Positions 45,008 to 52,476 of a stretch of DNA of 64,000 nucleotides are shown piece after piece. Made by a program: the position numbers and the translations under genes. Source of the stretch: [Clostridium] aerotolerans DSM 5434. Lineage in GTDB: Bacteria; Bacillota; Clostridia; Lachnospirales; Lachnospiraceae. The stretch covers positions 149,028 to 213,027 of the forward strand of contig NZ_JHWJ01000007.1 of assembly GCF_000687555.1 (NCBI RefSeq), written 5' to 3'. How positions within the stretch are numbered: position 1 is the first letter of the stretch; each line of letters opens with the position of its first letter. The notes below the pieces were generated by a model. The model was given only the letters and a program-made list of their open reading frames with translations, was not told the DNA's origin and did not search any database.

Positions 45008-46249
45008 TTATTTTATCTCTCCAGGCTCGAAAAGCTTTATGGTTCCGTATTCCCCATCATATCCCGGACTGCATATCACCTTTTTCGCTCTGATCCGGGC
45101 GATACCTTCCGCGATCCATTCACTTGAGACTTTTTTTATTTCTTCAATAGGAATATCTCTTAATATAGAAAATTCTGATCCAAGAGAATATAGTAGCTCC
45201 TGATATTGGTTTTGTACACGTTTGCTGGCTGTGGTATAGCCTGTGGAAGCAGCAACCACCTCCAAAAGAGGCACCAGACTTTCATATGGCTTTGACCCTG
45301 AAAGGAAAACCTCCTCATTACGGTCGGCTAACTGCTGAATTCTATGAGACACACCTGTGGTCAACTTTTTGCCGCAGATCGGACATTTGCCATGGTAAGC
45401 CTTGGCCTCATCAGGAGAAAGACAAAGACCGCATTTTCTATGGCCATCATAATGGTATTTTCCCTCCTCTGGGAAAAATTCAATGGTGCCGGATAACCCC
45501 TTTCCTGTATTGATAGCCTTTTTAAGACCCTCATAGGATAAGTCTATATCCATAAGGTTGGCTTCTCTGCCCATTTTAGAAGGAGAGTGAGCATCGGAAT
45601 TGGAGATAAGCTGGAACCGGTCCAGAGCCGACAGCTTCCTGATCATGGGCGGATCTGAGGAAAGCCCGGTCTCCAGCGCATGGATATGAGGAGTTAAATC
45701 TTCAAAGCATTCCTCAATGGTGTCGAAGCCGGAAAATGCGCCGAATAAGGAAAAATGAGGCGTCCAGATATGGGCCGGGAAAAATATGGCCTCAGGGCAT
45801 GATTCTAAGGTCATTTCCAGAAGGTCCCGGCAATCAAGGCCTAAAATGGGGCGTCCGTCGGAGTGAAGATTTCCGATTGCTTCTAATTTCACAGAAAGTC
45901 GCTCTGCTTCTTCCAGCCCTGGAAGGAGGATTACGCTGTGGACCTTTCTCACCTTTCCATGCTTTTTATATATAGTACTGATTTCTCCTGATATTACGAA
46001 CCGTGGAGTTCTCATTTCCGGCCGGTATCCCGGTTCCAGACAATATTCTTCTTTTAACCGGTATAATCCATCTTCTGCTGGAGCCAGCTTTTCCTTTAAC
46101 TCTTCTCTCCACGCTCTATGAGTGAAATCTCCGGTTCCTAATAGATCAATTCCTTTTCTTCTCGCCCATAAATCCAGATATTCCGGGGTGCATTCCTTGC
46201 TGGTTGCTCTGGAATAATGGGAATGGATATGTAAATCTGTAATGTACAT
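45008..46249 (-). CDS. endonuclease Q-like PHP-domain nuclease
   Basis: A 413-residue protein with the endonuclease Q layout. The N-terminal PHP metal site is complete by eye: DLHIHSHYS (residues 5-13), GTGDFTH (about 38), the Glu in ISGEIST, FFPAHIWTP (about 162), and SNSDAHSPSKMGREAN (about 222). A four-Cys zinc ribbon follows (CGLC ... CPIC, about 277-300), then a helical C-terminal region. EndoQ nicks DNA 5-prime of deaminated bases and AP sites; it is best known from Thermococcales and a few Bacilli. ATG 46249 follows AGCAGGTGA. The adjacent nth supports a DNA-repair role. Confidence 0.83.
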   Translation of the reverse strand: MYITDLHIHSHYSRATSKECTPEYLDLWARRKGIDLLGTGDFTHRAWREELKEKLAPAEDGLYRLKEEYCLEPGYRPEMRTPRFVISGEISTIYKKHGKVRKVHSVILLPGLEEAERLSVKLEAIGNLHSDGRPILGLDCRDLLEMTLESCPEAIFFPAHIWTPHFSLFGAFSGFDTIEECFEDLTPHIHALETGLSSDPPMIRKLSALDRFQLISNSDAHSPSKMGREANLMDIDLSYEGLKKAINTGKGLSGTIEFFPEEGKYHYDGHRKCGLCLSPDEAKAYHGKCPICGKKLTTGVSHRIQQLADRNEEVFLSGSKPYESLVPLLEVVAASTGYTTASKRVQNQYQELLYSLGSEFSILRDIPIEEIKKVSSEWIAEGIARIRAKKVICSPGYDGEYGTIKLFEPGEIK

Positions 46250-46274
46250 GTTTTCACCTGCTATTTTTATAGAG

Positions 46275-46295
46275 AAAAGGGGCATTATCTGCCCC
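46275..46295 (-). promoter_or_regulatory. terminator-like hairpin in the EndoQ leader
   Basis: GGGGCA / TGCCCC hairpin (46279-46295) followed on the minus strand by TTTTCTC, 25 bases before the EndoQ start. It could attenuate transcription. The rest of the 250-base gap to 46498 shows nothing definite. Confidence 0.4.
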
Positions 46296-46498
46296 TGTGC
46301 AAACTGAATTTATTTCCTGTTTTACTTTCTCCTGCTGTATTTTTAAAGTATGCTGTGTTTTTATCTTTGTAATTTTATTATAGCACGGCTGTATTTTCCA
46401 GGGAAGCCCCATCTTTTTCCTTGAAAACTGGTCATAATTGACTGTGAGATTTTTTTATGCTAGGATATGCCTATCAATCAGGAGAAAGGATTTTTCAG

Positions 46499-46726
46499 AT
46501 GAATATCATGAATTTAATGCAGTTAAAAGAAGCCTGGGGCGTGTTTAAAGAAAATCATCCTAAATTCCCCTTGTTTTTAAATGCTGCTACAAGAAACGGT
46601 CTAAAAGAAGGAAGCGTGGTGGAGATTACCATCACACCCCCGGAAGGAAAAAGCATTACCACCAACATAAAGATAAAAGAATCCGACTTAAAGCTTTTCG
46701 AGCAGCTAAAATCCGCGTTCAAGTAG
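46499..46726 (+). CDS. small conserved-looking protein, unknown function
   Basis: A 75-residue soluble protein beginning MNIMNLMQLKEAWGVF, with a central amphipathic helix then a beta-rich part (GSVVEITITPPEGKSITT) and a C-terminal helix (LKLFEQLKSAF). I do not recognise the family. ATG 46499 is preceded by AGGAGAAAGG with eight-base spacing, which is good translational evidence. The frame is open 14 codons further upstream but without a ribosome site. Confidence 0.65.
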   Translation: MNIMNLMQLKEAWGVFKENHPKFPLFLNAATRNGLKEGSVVEITITPPEGKSITTNIKIKESDLKLFEQLKSAFK

Positions 46727-46745
46727 GCCGCCTCTGCAAAAAACA

Positions 46746-46774
46746 TTGTTGTATTTACCAAAATATGGTACAAT
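46746..46774 (+). promoter_or_regulatory. sigma-A-type promoter for the secreted protein gene
   Basis: TTGTTG (46746-46751), 17 bases, TACAAT (46769-46774), about 80 bases before the ATG at 46854. Confidence 0.6.
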
Positions 46775-46853
46775 GAACCAATCATTATGGTAAAAAGCTT
46801 CGCTATGGTCCATATTATGGCCTGCGAACTACAACAGGAGGATTAAAAACGGA

Positions 46854-47864
46854 ATGAAACATTCTATAAAAATATTTGCCGTTGCATTGCTTCTGTCCTT
46901 CTCATTGACCCTATCTGCTTTTGCCGGAACCTGGATGGAAGATTCTAACGGGTGGCGCTGGCAGGAAAAGGATCAACTCTCCCCTGTTTCTTCCTGGGAA
47001 TGGATTGATTCCAATGGGGATGGAATGTCAGAATGCTATTATTTTGATGAAAACGGATATCTGCTTACCAATACTACCACTCCCGACGGCTATATGGTCA
47101 ATGAAAATGGAGCGTGGGTGACTGATGGCATGGTAAAACAGAGAGCTGCCAACCCGTCAGCCGCTGCCTCTGCTAAAAAAGAAGGCAGAGAGCTCTATTA
47201 TCAAGCGATCAAGAAAAGCTCTGAACTTCAGGGGCTGGATATCAGCGGTGATATCCACATGAGCCTTTCTTATACTGACATGGAAATTCCCATTTCCATG
47301 AAGCTGCGCTTACAATACCATGACATCAATACTCCCAACATGGAATTTCTTTCAGAGACAGCGATGCAGATGATGGGATCAAAGGACGCCCATCAATCCT
47401 TTTATACAAATGGTACCTACTATTCCAACGGTGGCACTCATAAAAAGTATAAGATGAAGATCGGCCATGAGGATATGACGAATAATCTAACTCTTGGTGG
47501 ATTGACCGGCCAGTTCTTCGCATTTATTGACAATGTTCAGATAGTAGATGGTGATTCAGGAAGTAAGACCATCTTATATTCCAGCAGTGGAGAGGGAATG
47601 GAGCCATATCTCAGTAATATTAATAATGAAATATGGCCGCTTCTCAATGAGCTTGACTTCAAGATAAACCGAATCAGCGGCAAAGCAGTTCTCACCCCGG
47701 AGGGATATTTCTCCAAGGAAGACATTACGATTGATACCACCATGGAAGAGGATGGGGAAACGGCTGGATTTACCATGAACATCAGGCTGGATTATAACAA
47801 TCCAGGTCAGGCTGTAACCATTAATTTTCCTTCTACCGATGGGTATGAAGTAGTCGTTTATTAA
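46854..47864 (+). CDS. secreted protein with cell-wall-binding-like repeats and a lipoprotein-type beta domain
   Basis: A 336-residue exported protein. A signal peptide (MKHSIKIFAVALLLSFSLTLSAFA, cleavage near residue 24) is followed by three aromatic/Gly choline-binding-type repeats: GTWMEDSNGWRWQEKD, SSWEWIDSNGDGMSECYYF and GYMVNENGAWVTDG. After an Ala-rich linker the rest (about 110-336) resembles DUF6612-type surface domains (amphipathic beta strands: NTPNMEFLSETAM, YSNGGTHKKYKMKI). Probably wall-attached by the repeats; role unknown. Ribosome site ACAGGAGG, single-gene unit with terminator. Confidence 0.8.
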   Translation: MKHSIKIFAVALLLSFSLTLSAFAGTWMEDSNGWRWQEKDQLSPVSSWEWIDSNGDGMSECYYFDENGYLLTNTTTPDGYMVNENGAWVTDGMVKQRAANPSAAASAKKEGRELYYQAIKKSSELQGLDISGDIHMSLSYTDMEIPISMKLRLQYHDINTPNMEFLSETAMQMMGSKDAHQSFYTNGTYYSNGGTHKKYKMKIGHEDMTNNLTLGGLTGQFFAFIDNVQIVDGDSGSKTILYSSSGEGMEPYLSNINNEIWPLLNELDFKINRISGKAVLTPEGYFSKEDITIDTTMEEDGETAGFTMNIRLDYNNPGQAVTINFPSTDGYEVVVY

Positions 47865-47884
47865 CATAATATATTAAATTGATA

Positions 47885-47919
47885 AGGGAGGAAACCACAG
47901 GCTGGTTTCCTCCCTTTTT
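47885..47919. terminator. strong terminator between convergent genes
   Basis: AGGGAGGAAACC / GGTTTCCTCCCT stem with a seven-base loop, followed by TTTTT on the plus strand. It slightly overlaps the end of the MFS gene. Confidence 0.85.
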
Positions 47920-49099
47920 ATGCTTTAAGCTTTAACCGAAGCAGATATCTTACACTGATTACAAAAAGTATGGGAAATAAGACAGCTGCCAGAATTCCCA
48001 TTTTCAAATTGTTACTTAGAATTCCTGAGACCTGACCCACCAGGGTAGGACCCGAAGAGCAGCCTAAGTCCCCGGCCAGGGCAAGAAAGGCGAACATAGC
48101 CGTTCCCCCGCCCCGAATAGAGGCTGATGCCATACTAAAGGTGCCAGGCCACATGATCCCAACGGACAGACCACATATTCCACAGCCAATCAGCCCCAGT
48201 GCCGGATGGGGCGACAGGGAGATCAGAATATAGGAGGCGATACATAAAATTCCGCTGTAGGTCATCATTTTTCCCAAATCTATTTTTTCTCCGTACTTAC
48301 CGTAAAGGGCTCTTGACGTTCCCATCATAGCTGCAAAAAACATAGGGCCAGCAAGATCACCAACAGCTTTTTTTACCTTAAGCCCCTCTTCTGCAAAGGC
48401 GGAGGCCCATTGGCTTACCGCCTGTTCGCCAGCTCCGGCGCAGACCATTAGTATCATAAATACCCAGAATATCTTTTTCCCTATAAGTGTCCGGAAGGAA
48501 ATTCCCTCATCTTCCTTTATAAGAGGTGCGATTGGGACACGGAAGAAAGTGATCATATTATAGAGCGGTATCAGCGCCCAAAAAAGTGCCAGTATCCTCC
48601 AGTTCTCCACGCCCAGTAATACGAAAAATATGGTGGAAATGAGGACCACACCAACATGGCCCCAGCAGTAGAAGGAATGGAGCATGCTCATAGCCTTTTC
48701 CTTATTATCAGTGGGACATGCCTCTACCACAGGGCTTACTAAGACCTCTAAAAGTCCCCCGCCTGCTCCATAAATCATCACCGCTCCTAAAAGTCCGGTC
48801 CAGGGATTAGAAAAGAGTCCTGGAAGTACCACAAGGGAAACAAGACCAAGGGCACAAAGAGCAAGGGCTGTAATCATGGAGATCCGGTATCCTACCTTGT
48901 CAATTACGCCTGCAGATAAAAGATCCACCAATATCTGGATGCCGAAATTGAAGGTAACAAGAAGGGCTATCCGGGATAGAGTGATGCCGTATTCCTTTTC
49001 AAACGTAAGAAACAAAAGCGGTACAAAATTGTTAATTATGGCCTGTACAATATAGCTCGTAAAGCAAGCGCGTATAGTTTTATTATAATCCTGACTCAT
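47918..49099 (-). CDS. MFS transporter (sugar permease-like)
   Basis: A 393-residue major facilitator protein with about twelve membrane segments. The family loop between segments 2 and 3 is DLLSAGVIDKVGYRIS (about 58-73). Central loop polar and positively charged (APLIKEDEGISFRTLIGKK). General appearance is like FucP-type sugar/H+ symporters, but the substrate cannot be read from sequence. ATG 49099 follows GGGAGGAAAG. Divergent from an AraC regulator, which probably controls it. Confidence 0.85.
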   Translation of the reverse strand: MSQDYNKTIRACFTSYIVQAIINNFVPLLFLTFEKEYGITLSRIALLVTFNFGIQILVDLLSAGVIDKVGYRISMITALALCALGLVSLVVLPGLFSNPWTGLLGAVMIYGAGGGLLEVLVSPVVEACPTDNKEKAMSMLHSFYCWGHVGVVLISTIFFVLLGVENWRILALFWALIPLYNMITFFRVPIAPLIKEDEGISFRTLIGKKIFWVFMILMVCAGAGEQAVSQWASAFAEEGLKVKKAVGDLAGPMFFAAMMGTSRALYGKYGEKIDLGKMMTYSGILCIASYILISLSPHPALGLIGCGICGLSVGIMWPGTFSMASASIRGGGTAMFAFLALAGDLGCSSGPTLVGQVSGILSNNLKMGILAAVLFPILFVISVRYLLRLKLKA

Positions 49100-49154
49100 T
49101 TCTTTCCTCCCTGGTTTCATTTATTGTATTATAACGCATAAGAAAATCTGATTC

Positions 49155-49184
49155 TTGCAAGATATGGCCAATTTATGATATAAT
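49155..49184 (+). promoter_or_regulatory. promoter of the AraC gene
   Basis: TTGCAA (49155-49160), 18 bases, TATAAT (49179-49184), 30 bases before the start codon. Confidence 0.6.
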
Positions 49185-49213
49185 CTAGCCATTCTTTCAA
49201 AGGAGAACCATTT

Positions 49214-50131
49214 ATGCAAAGCACTAGAATACAGACAGACGAATCCATGATGGAGCTTGCCTCCCATGGCTCAAAGGGTTTTCCTCTGCAATATTATTAC
49301 GAAGATGTAGGTCAATTTGAGAACCGATGCATTGACTGGCACTGGCACAGGGAGTTTGAGCTGGTTTCCGTTACAAAGGGCATTGTACAATGCTCCATCG
49401 GCAACATCAGCCACATACTGGAAGACGGGGATGGCTTGTTTATTAATTCAGGAGCTATACACCGGTACGCTTCCGCAGGAAGTGCGGTGATTCCCAACGT
49501 GGTTTTTTCACCAGAATTTATGGCACCGGAGGGAAGTCTGATTTATGAGCAGTACTTATCTCCTTTTCTCTCTTCCGGTATTTCTCATATTGTTTTAAAA
49601 TCCATGATTCCCTGGCAGAAAAGCATCCTAAGCAATCTTTTAAAGCTTTACAGCACCTGTGAGAATAAGGGATCTGCCTGGGAGCTTAAGACCCATACCT
49701 TGATCTGCCAGATATGGACAGAGCTATATGAACATCGAGATGAATTAGTCACCATGGAAAATACGGGAACCAACCGTATCTCCCAGGCCCGTTTTCGGCG
49801 CATGACCATGTTTATTGAGGAAAATTACAGGAAGCGGCTTACCCTTGATGATATTGCAGCCTCGGTAGGCGTTAGTAAACGGGAAGCACTCCGCTGTTTT
49901 CAATGCTCCGTTCCTTTATCCCCCATTGAATACCTTAACAAGTACCGGCTGAAGCAGGCCTCGAACCTCCTTCTTTCTACTGGATATTCCATAAGTGTAA
50001 TAGCAGAATCTACAGGATTTGAAAGTACCAGCTACTTTGACCGCTTGTTCAAGAGAGAATATCACACGACGCCTGGAAAGCATAGAAATGCATATAAAAG
50101 GCAGGAGAAAGATATGGATAAACAGCTATAA
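49214..50131 (+). CDS. AraC-family regulator divergent from the MFS transporter
   Basis: A 305-residue regulator. The N-terminal cupin has IDWHWHREFELVSVTKG (about 39-55) and HILEDGDGLFINSGAIH; the C-terminal pair of helix-turn-helix units reads LTLDDIAASVGVSKREALRCF and ISVIAESTGFESTSYFDRLF, ending TTPGKHRN. The His-rich cupin strand suggests a sugar or metal ligand. Ribosome site AAAGGAGAA. Likely activator of the divergent MFS gene. Confidence 0.88.
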   Translation: MQSTRIQTDESMMELASHGSKGFPLQYYYEDVGQFENRCIDWHWHREFELVSVTKGIVQCSIGNISHILEDGDGLFINSGAIHRYASAGSAVIPNVVFSPEFMAPEGSLIYEQYLSPFLSSGISHIVLKSMIPWQKSILSNLLKLYSTCENKGSAWELKTHTLICQIWTELYEHRDELVTMENTGTNRISQARFRRMTMFIEENYRKRLTLDDIAASVGVSKREALRCFQCSVPLSPIEYLNKYRLKQASNLLLSTGYSISVIAESTGFESTSYFDRLFKREYHTTPGKHRNAYKRQEKDMDKQL

Positions 50132-50150
50132 TAAGCTGCATATAACTAAA

Positions 50151-50209
50151 AATAGCTCCCCCTCACCGAAACTGTTTTCCTGCTGGAAACAGTCCCGGTG
50201 AGGGGGAGC
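50151..50209. terminator. long hairpin between AraC and small membrane-protein genes
   Basis: GCTCCCCCTCACCG (50155-50168) pairs with CGGTGAGGGGGAGC (50196-50209), and the inner ACTG...CAGT continues the stem. The T-tract (CTATTTTTAG) follows on the minus strand, so it chiefly terminates the ABC operon; it can also stop the convergent AraC transcript. Confidence 0.75.
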
Positions 50210-50237
50210 ATTGATATATTCAAAAAAGAATATAAGT

Positions 50238-50441
50238 TTATCTGGGACGAATGATAAATCCTATGAAAAAGAACAGTAAGAAGTAAATCAGAACCAGAAG
50301 AAAGCAGATTTCTCCTGCCACGCGGATTTTAATGATTCTTATCCCCTTGGTCCATTTATAAAAATAATAAGATATTAATACAATTCCAAATGTGCCAAGC
50401 AAAATCGGCAGCCAGGCCATGATAAGAAAAATAAGATTCAT
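50238..50441 (-). CDS. small two-span membrane protein at the end of the ABC operon
   Basis: A 67-residue hydrophobic protein with two membrane segments (NLIFLIMAWLPILLGTFGIV and ICFLLVLIYFLLFFFIGFI) separated by a positively charged loop (KWTKGIRIIKIRVAG). ATG follows AGGAGTAAAACG. About 70 bases after the permease gene and before the operon terminator. Possibly an accessory subunit of the ABC transporter; no family recognised. Confidence 0.68.
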   Translation of the reverse strand: MNLIFLIMAWLPILLGTFGIVLISYYFYKWTKGIRIIKIRVAGEICFLLVLIYFLLFFFIGFIIRPR

Positions 50442-50509
50442 CGTTTTACTCCTGAAGAACTTCCTTTTCTTATCTTCTCCCTTTTCCTTTCACTTATAAG
50501 CCGTGTTTA

Positions 50510-51163
50510 TCAGAATTGCCTTTTCTCCATGATTTTTACAGAAAAACTATAAGAAATTCCATATATCACTGCACAAATGCATGCCAAAATGCCAAAAAAG
50601 GGCGCTGGCCTTATGGTTCCTAACTGACGGAACACTGCTGTTATATTCATATTATTTAACTCAAAGATTTTTGCAAGGCCGAATACAACGGCAAAGGTAG
50701 TTATGGATACGCCGATCAAGGCAATTCTTCCCTTCTCAATTCCAAATTTTAATTGAATGGGAAGATTCACTGCACAAAATAACTGTATCGTAAAAAGATA
50801 CATGAGCGCAGCCGGAAGAATTTCTCCCATATCCATATTCTTTCCTACCAATGATTTCATGAAAACAACAGCTAAAAACAAAATCCAGACAGTGAGACTT
50901 ACAATGATGCCAAACCCATACTTTTCCCTTACATAATCTCTTCTGCTGTAGGGCAGGGTGAAAAGAAAAGAGAATCCATTTTCAAACTCATCATAGCTGA
51001 TGGTTGTGAATGTGAACATCATACACATCAGCGTCATATAGCCGATGATATATGCCGGGTTAAAATTAGCAAACAGCATTAATGCGCAGATCATTGCGAA
51101 CATGATGTAAAATTTCGCCTGGTTCTTAAACAAAATCAAATCCTTTATAAACAATCCTTTCAT
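50510..51163 (-). CDS. ABC-2 type transporter permease (ABC2_membrane_5-like)
   Basis: A 217-residue integral membrane protein with six segments. It starts MKGLFIKDLILFKNQ, typical of small ABC-2 permeases, and has the conserved-type stretch SFLFTLPYSRRDYVREKYGF (about 68-87) between segments 2 and 3. The ATG overlaps the stop of the ATPase gene (ATGA). With the ATPase and GntR regulator it matches YtrA/YtrB-like bacitracin or envelope-stress modules in Bacilli and Clostridia. Confidence 0.86.
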   Translation of the reverse strand: MKGLFIKDLILFKNQAKFYIMFAMICALMLFANFNPAYIIGYMTLMCMMFTFTTISYDEFENGFSFLFTLPYSRRDYVREKYGFGIIVSLTVWILFLAVVFMKSLVGKNMDMGEILPAALMYLFTIQLFCAVNLPIQLKFGIEKGRIALIGVSITTFAVVFGLAKIFELNNMNITAVFRQLGTIRPAPFFGILACICAVIYGISYSFSVKIMEKRQF

Positions 51164-52011
51164 ATCCGCTCACCTCGAATCATTAATGTTAGAATCTCAT
51201 CAATGGTCCCTTTCTCCATAACGAGATCAGGATAGTTACGAGTGTAATACTCCTTTTGATCGGTCAGACAATAGTAGCCGTAGGCTTCTTTCCTGCGTCT
51301 GATGATATGCTGATGATCCAGCTCTTCATACTGTTCTTTCGTCGCCTTTAATAATCCATAACGATCTAGGAGCACGTCTGTTTCTTCATGAAGGACGATT
51401 CGTCCCTGATCAAGCAAGTAAACATCATCGCAAAGGGTCTCTAAATCCTTTGATATATGAGAACTGATGAGAATGGAGCGGTCTCCTTCCTGCATATAAG
51501 CTCTGATGTAGTCAAGAAGTTCATCTCTGGCAATGACATCAAGCCCTGCGGTAGGCTCATCTAAGATCAGTATTTTCGCCTGATGAGACATAGCTGCAAT
51601 CAATTTCAGCTTTGCTTTCATACCAGTTGAAAATTCCTTGATTCTCTTGTGAAAAGGAAGACCAGCATCCCTGCATTTTTGTTCAAATTCTTCTTTATTA
51701 AATTTTTTGTACAAATGCTTTAAAAAGACAGATATATCGGAAAGGGTGAGATAGCCGCTGAATCCGGAATCATAAAGTACGACCCCAATTTCTTCCCTTT
51801 CTTTCGCAGTCAGATCCTTTGGTTCCTTATTAAGGATTCTTATCTTACCTCCATCTACAGAGATAAGTCCCAGGGCTGACTTAAATATCGTTGTCTTTCC
51901 TGCTCCGTTTGGTCCCACCAGTCCGGTAATGTATCCTGTACGCAGCTCCAAAGAACAATCCAGACGGTAACCGTCATACTGCTTCTGTACGTTTTCCATT
52001 GTTAGCATCAT
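51160..52011 (-). CDS. ABC transporter ATP-binding protein
   Basis: A 283-residue ATPase with Walker A GPNGAGKTT (about 34-42), signature-region FSTGMKAKLKLIAAM (about 131, a degenerate LSGGQ as in this subfamily), Walker B ILILDEPTAGLD (about 152) and the switch His in ISSHIS (about 185). A C-terminal extension of about 70 residues follows. I choose ATG 52011, seven bases after GGAGG; a TTG at 52017 overlaps the GntR stop. Confidence 0.92.
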   Translation of the reverse strand: MMLTMENVQKQYDGYRLDCSLELRTGYITGLVGPNGAGKTTIFKSALGLISVDGGKIRILNKEPKDLTAKEREEIGVVLYDSGFSGYLTLSDISVFLKHLYKKFNKEEFEQKCRDAGLPFHKRIKEFSTGMKAKLKLIAAMSHQAKILILDEPTAGLDVIARDELLDYIRAYMQEGDRSILISSHISKDLETLCDDVYLLDQGRIVLHEETDVLLDRYGLLKATKEQYEELDHQHIIRRRKEAYGYYCLTDQKEYYTRNYPDLVMEKGTIDEILTLMIRGERI

Positions 52012-52013
52012 AA

Positions 52014-52385
52014 TCAATCCTCCAAAATGATACGAAACATCTCTGTTATGTCCTCGTCACTCATACCACAGCTCCTGCCCTTTCGTATGGCTGTCTCTAA
52101 GTCTGATTCCACTTCTTTTCTCTTCTCTTCCAATATCAGGCCTTGATTGGTGCAGGCTACAAAGCTTCCTTTGCCATGTACGGTTATGACAAAGCCCTCC
52201 TGCTCCAGTACGTCATAGGACTTTTTTACAGTCAATGCACTGACTCTTAGTTCCTTTGCCAGACTGCGCACAGATGGAAGAGATTCTCCTTCTTTTAACT
52301 GGCCCTCCATAATAAGGCCCTTGATTTGTTCCACCGCCTGCTCATAGATCGGCTGCATGGAAGAGTTATTTATAATAATCTTCAT
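52014..52385 (-). CDS. GntR-family (YtrA subfamily) repressor
   Basis: A 123-residue short GntR regulator: winged helix (PIYEQAVEQIKGLIMEGQLKEG, SLAKELRVSALTVKKSYDVLEQEGFV, HGKGSFVA) and a short dimerisation tail, without the large ligand domain, as in YtrA. First gene of the GntR-ATPase-permease-small-membrane operon and almost certainly autoregulatory, since a long palindrome covers its promoter. ATG 52385 has GAGGAGGAAATTT upstream. Confidence 0.92.
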   Translation of the reverse strand: MKIIINNSSMQPIYEQAVEQIKGLIMEGQLKEGESLPSVRSLAKELRVSALTVKKSYDVLEQEGFVITVHGKGSFVACTNQGLILEEKRKEVESDLETAIRKGRSCGMSDEDITEMFRIILED

Positions 52386-52401
52386 AAATTTCCTCCTCGA
52401 C

Positions 52402-52450
52402 AAACAGCATATAACAGTTGACCAAAAATGTCAACTGTTATATGCTGTTT
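52402..52450 (-). promoter_or_regulatory. promoter fully embedded in a 21-bp-arm palindrome (GntR operator)
   Basis: Two perfect 21-bp arms (52402-52422 and 52430-52450; arm begins AAACAGCATATAACAGTT) are separated by seven bases. On the minus strand the -35 TTGACA (52429-52434) and -10 TATGCT (52406-52411) with 17-base spacing lie inside the palindrome. Transcription would start near 52400, giving a leader of about 15 bases. No T-run follows, so it is an operator rather than a terminator. Confidence 0.78.
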
Positions 52451-52476
52451 ATTTTGAACCTTATTCAATTAATTGT

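Noticed and set aside
50155..50209. Long GC-rich hairpin considered as an attachment site or REP element
   Set aside because: Its position after two convergent genes and the T-tract on the minus strand fit a terminator better.
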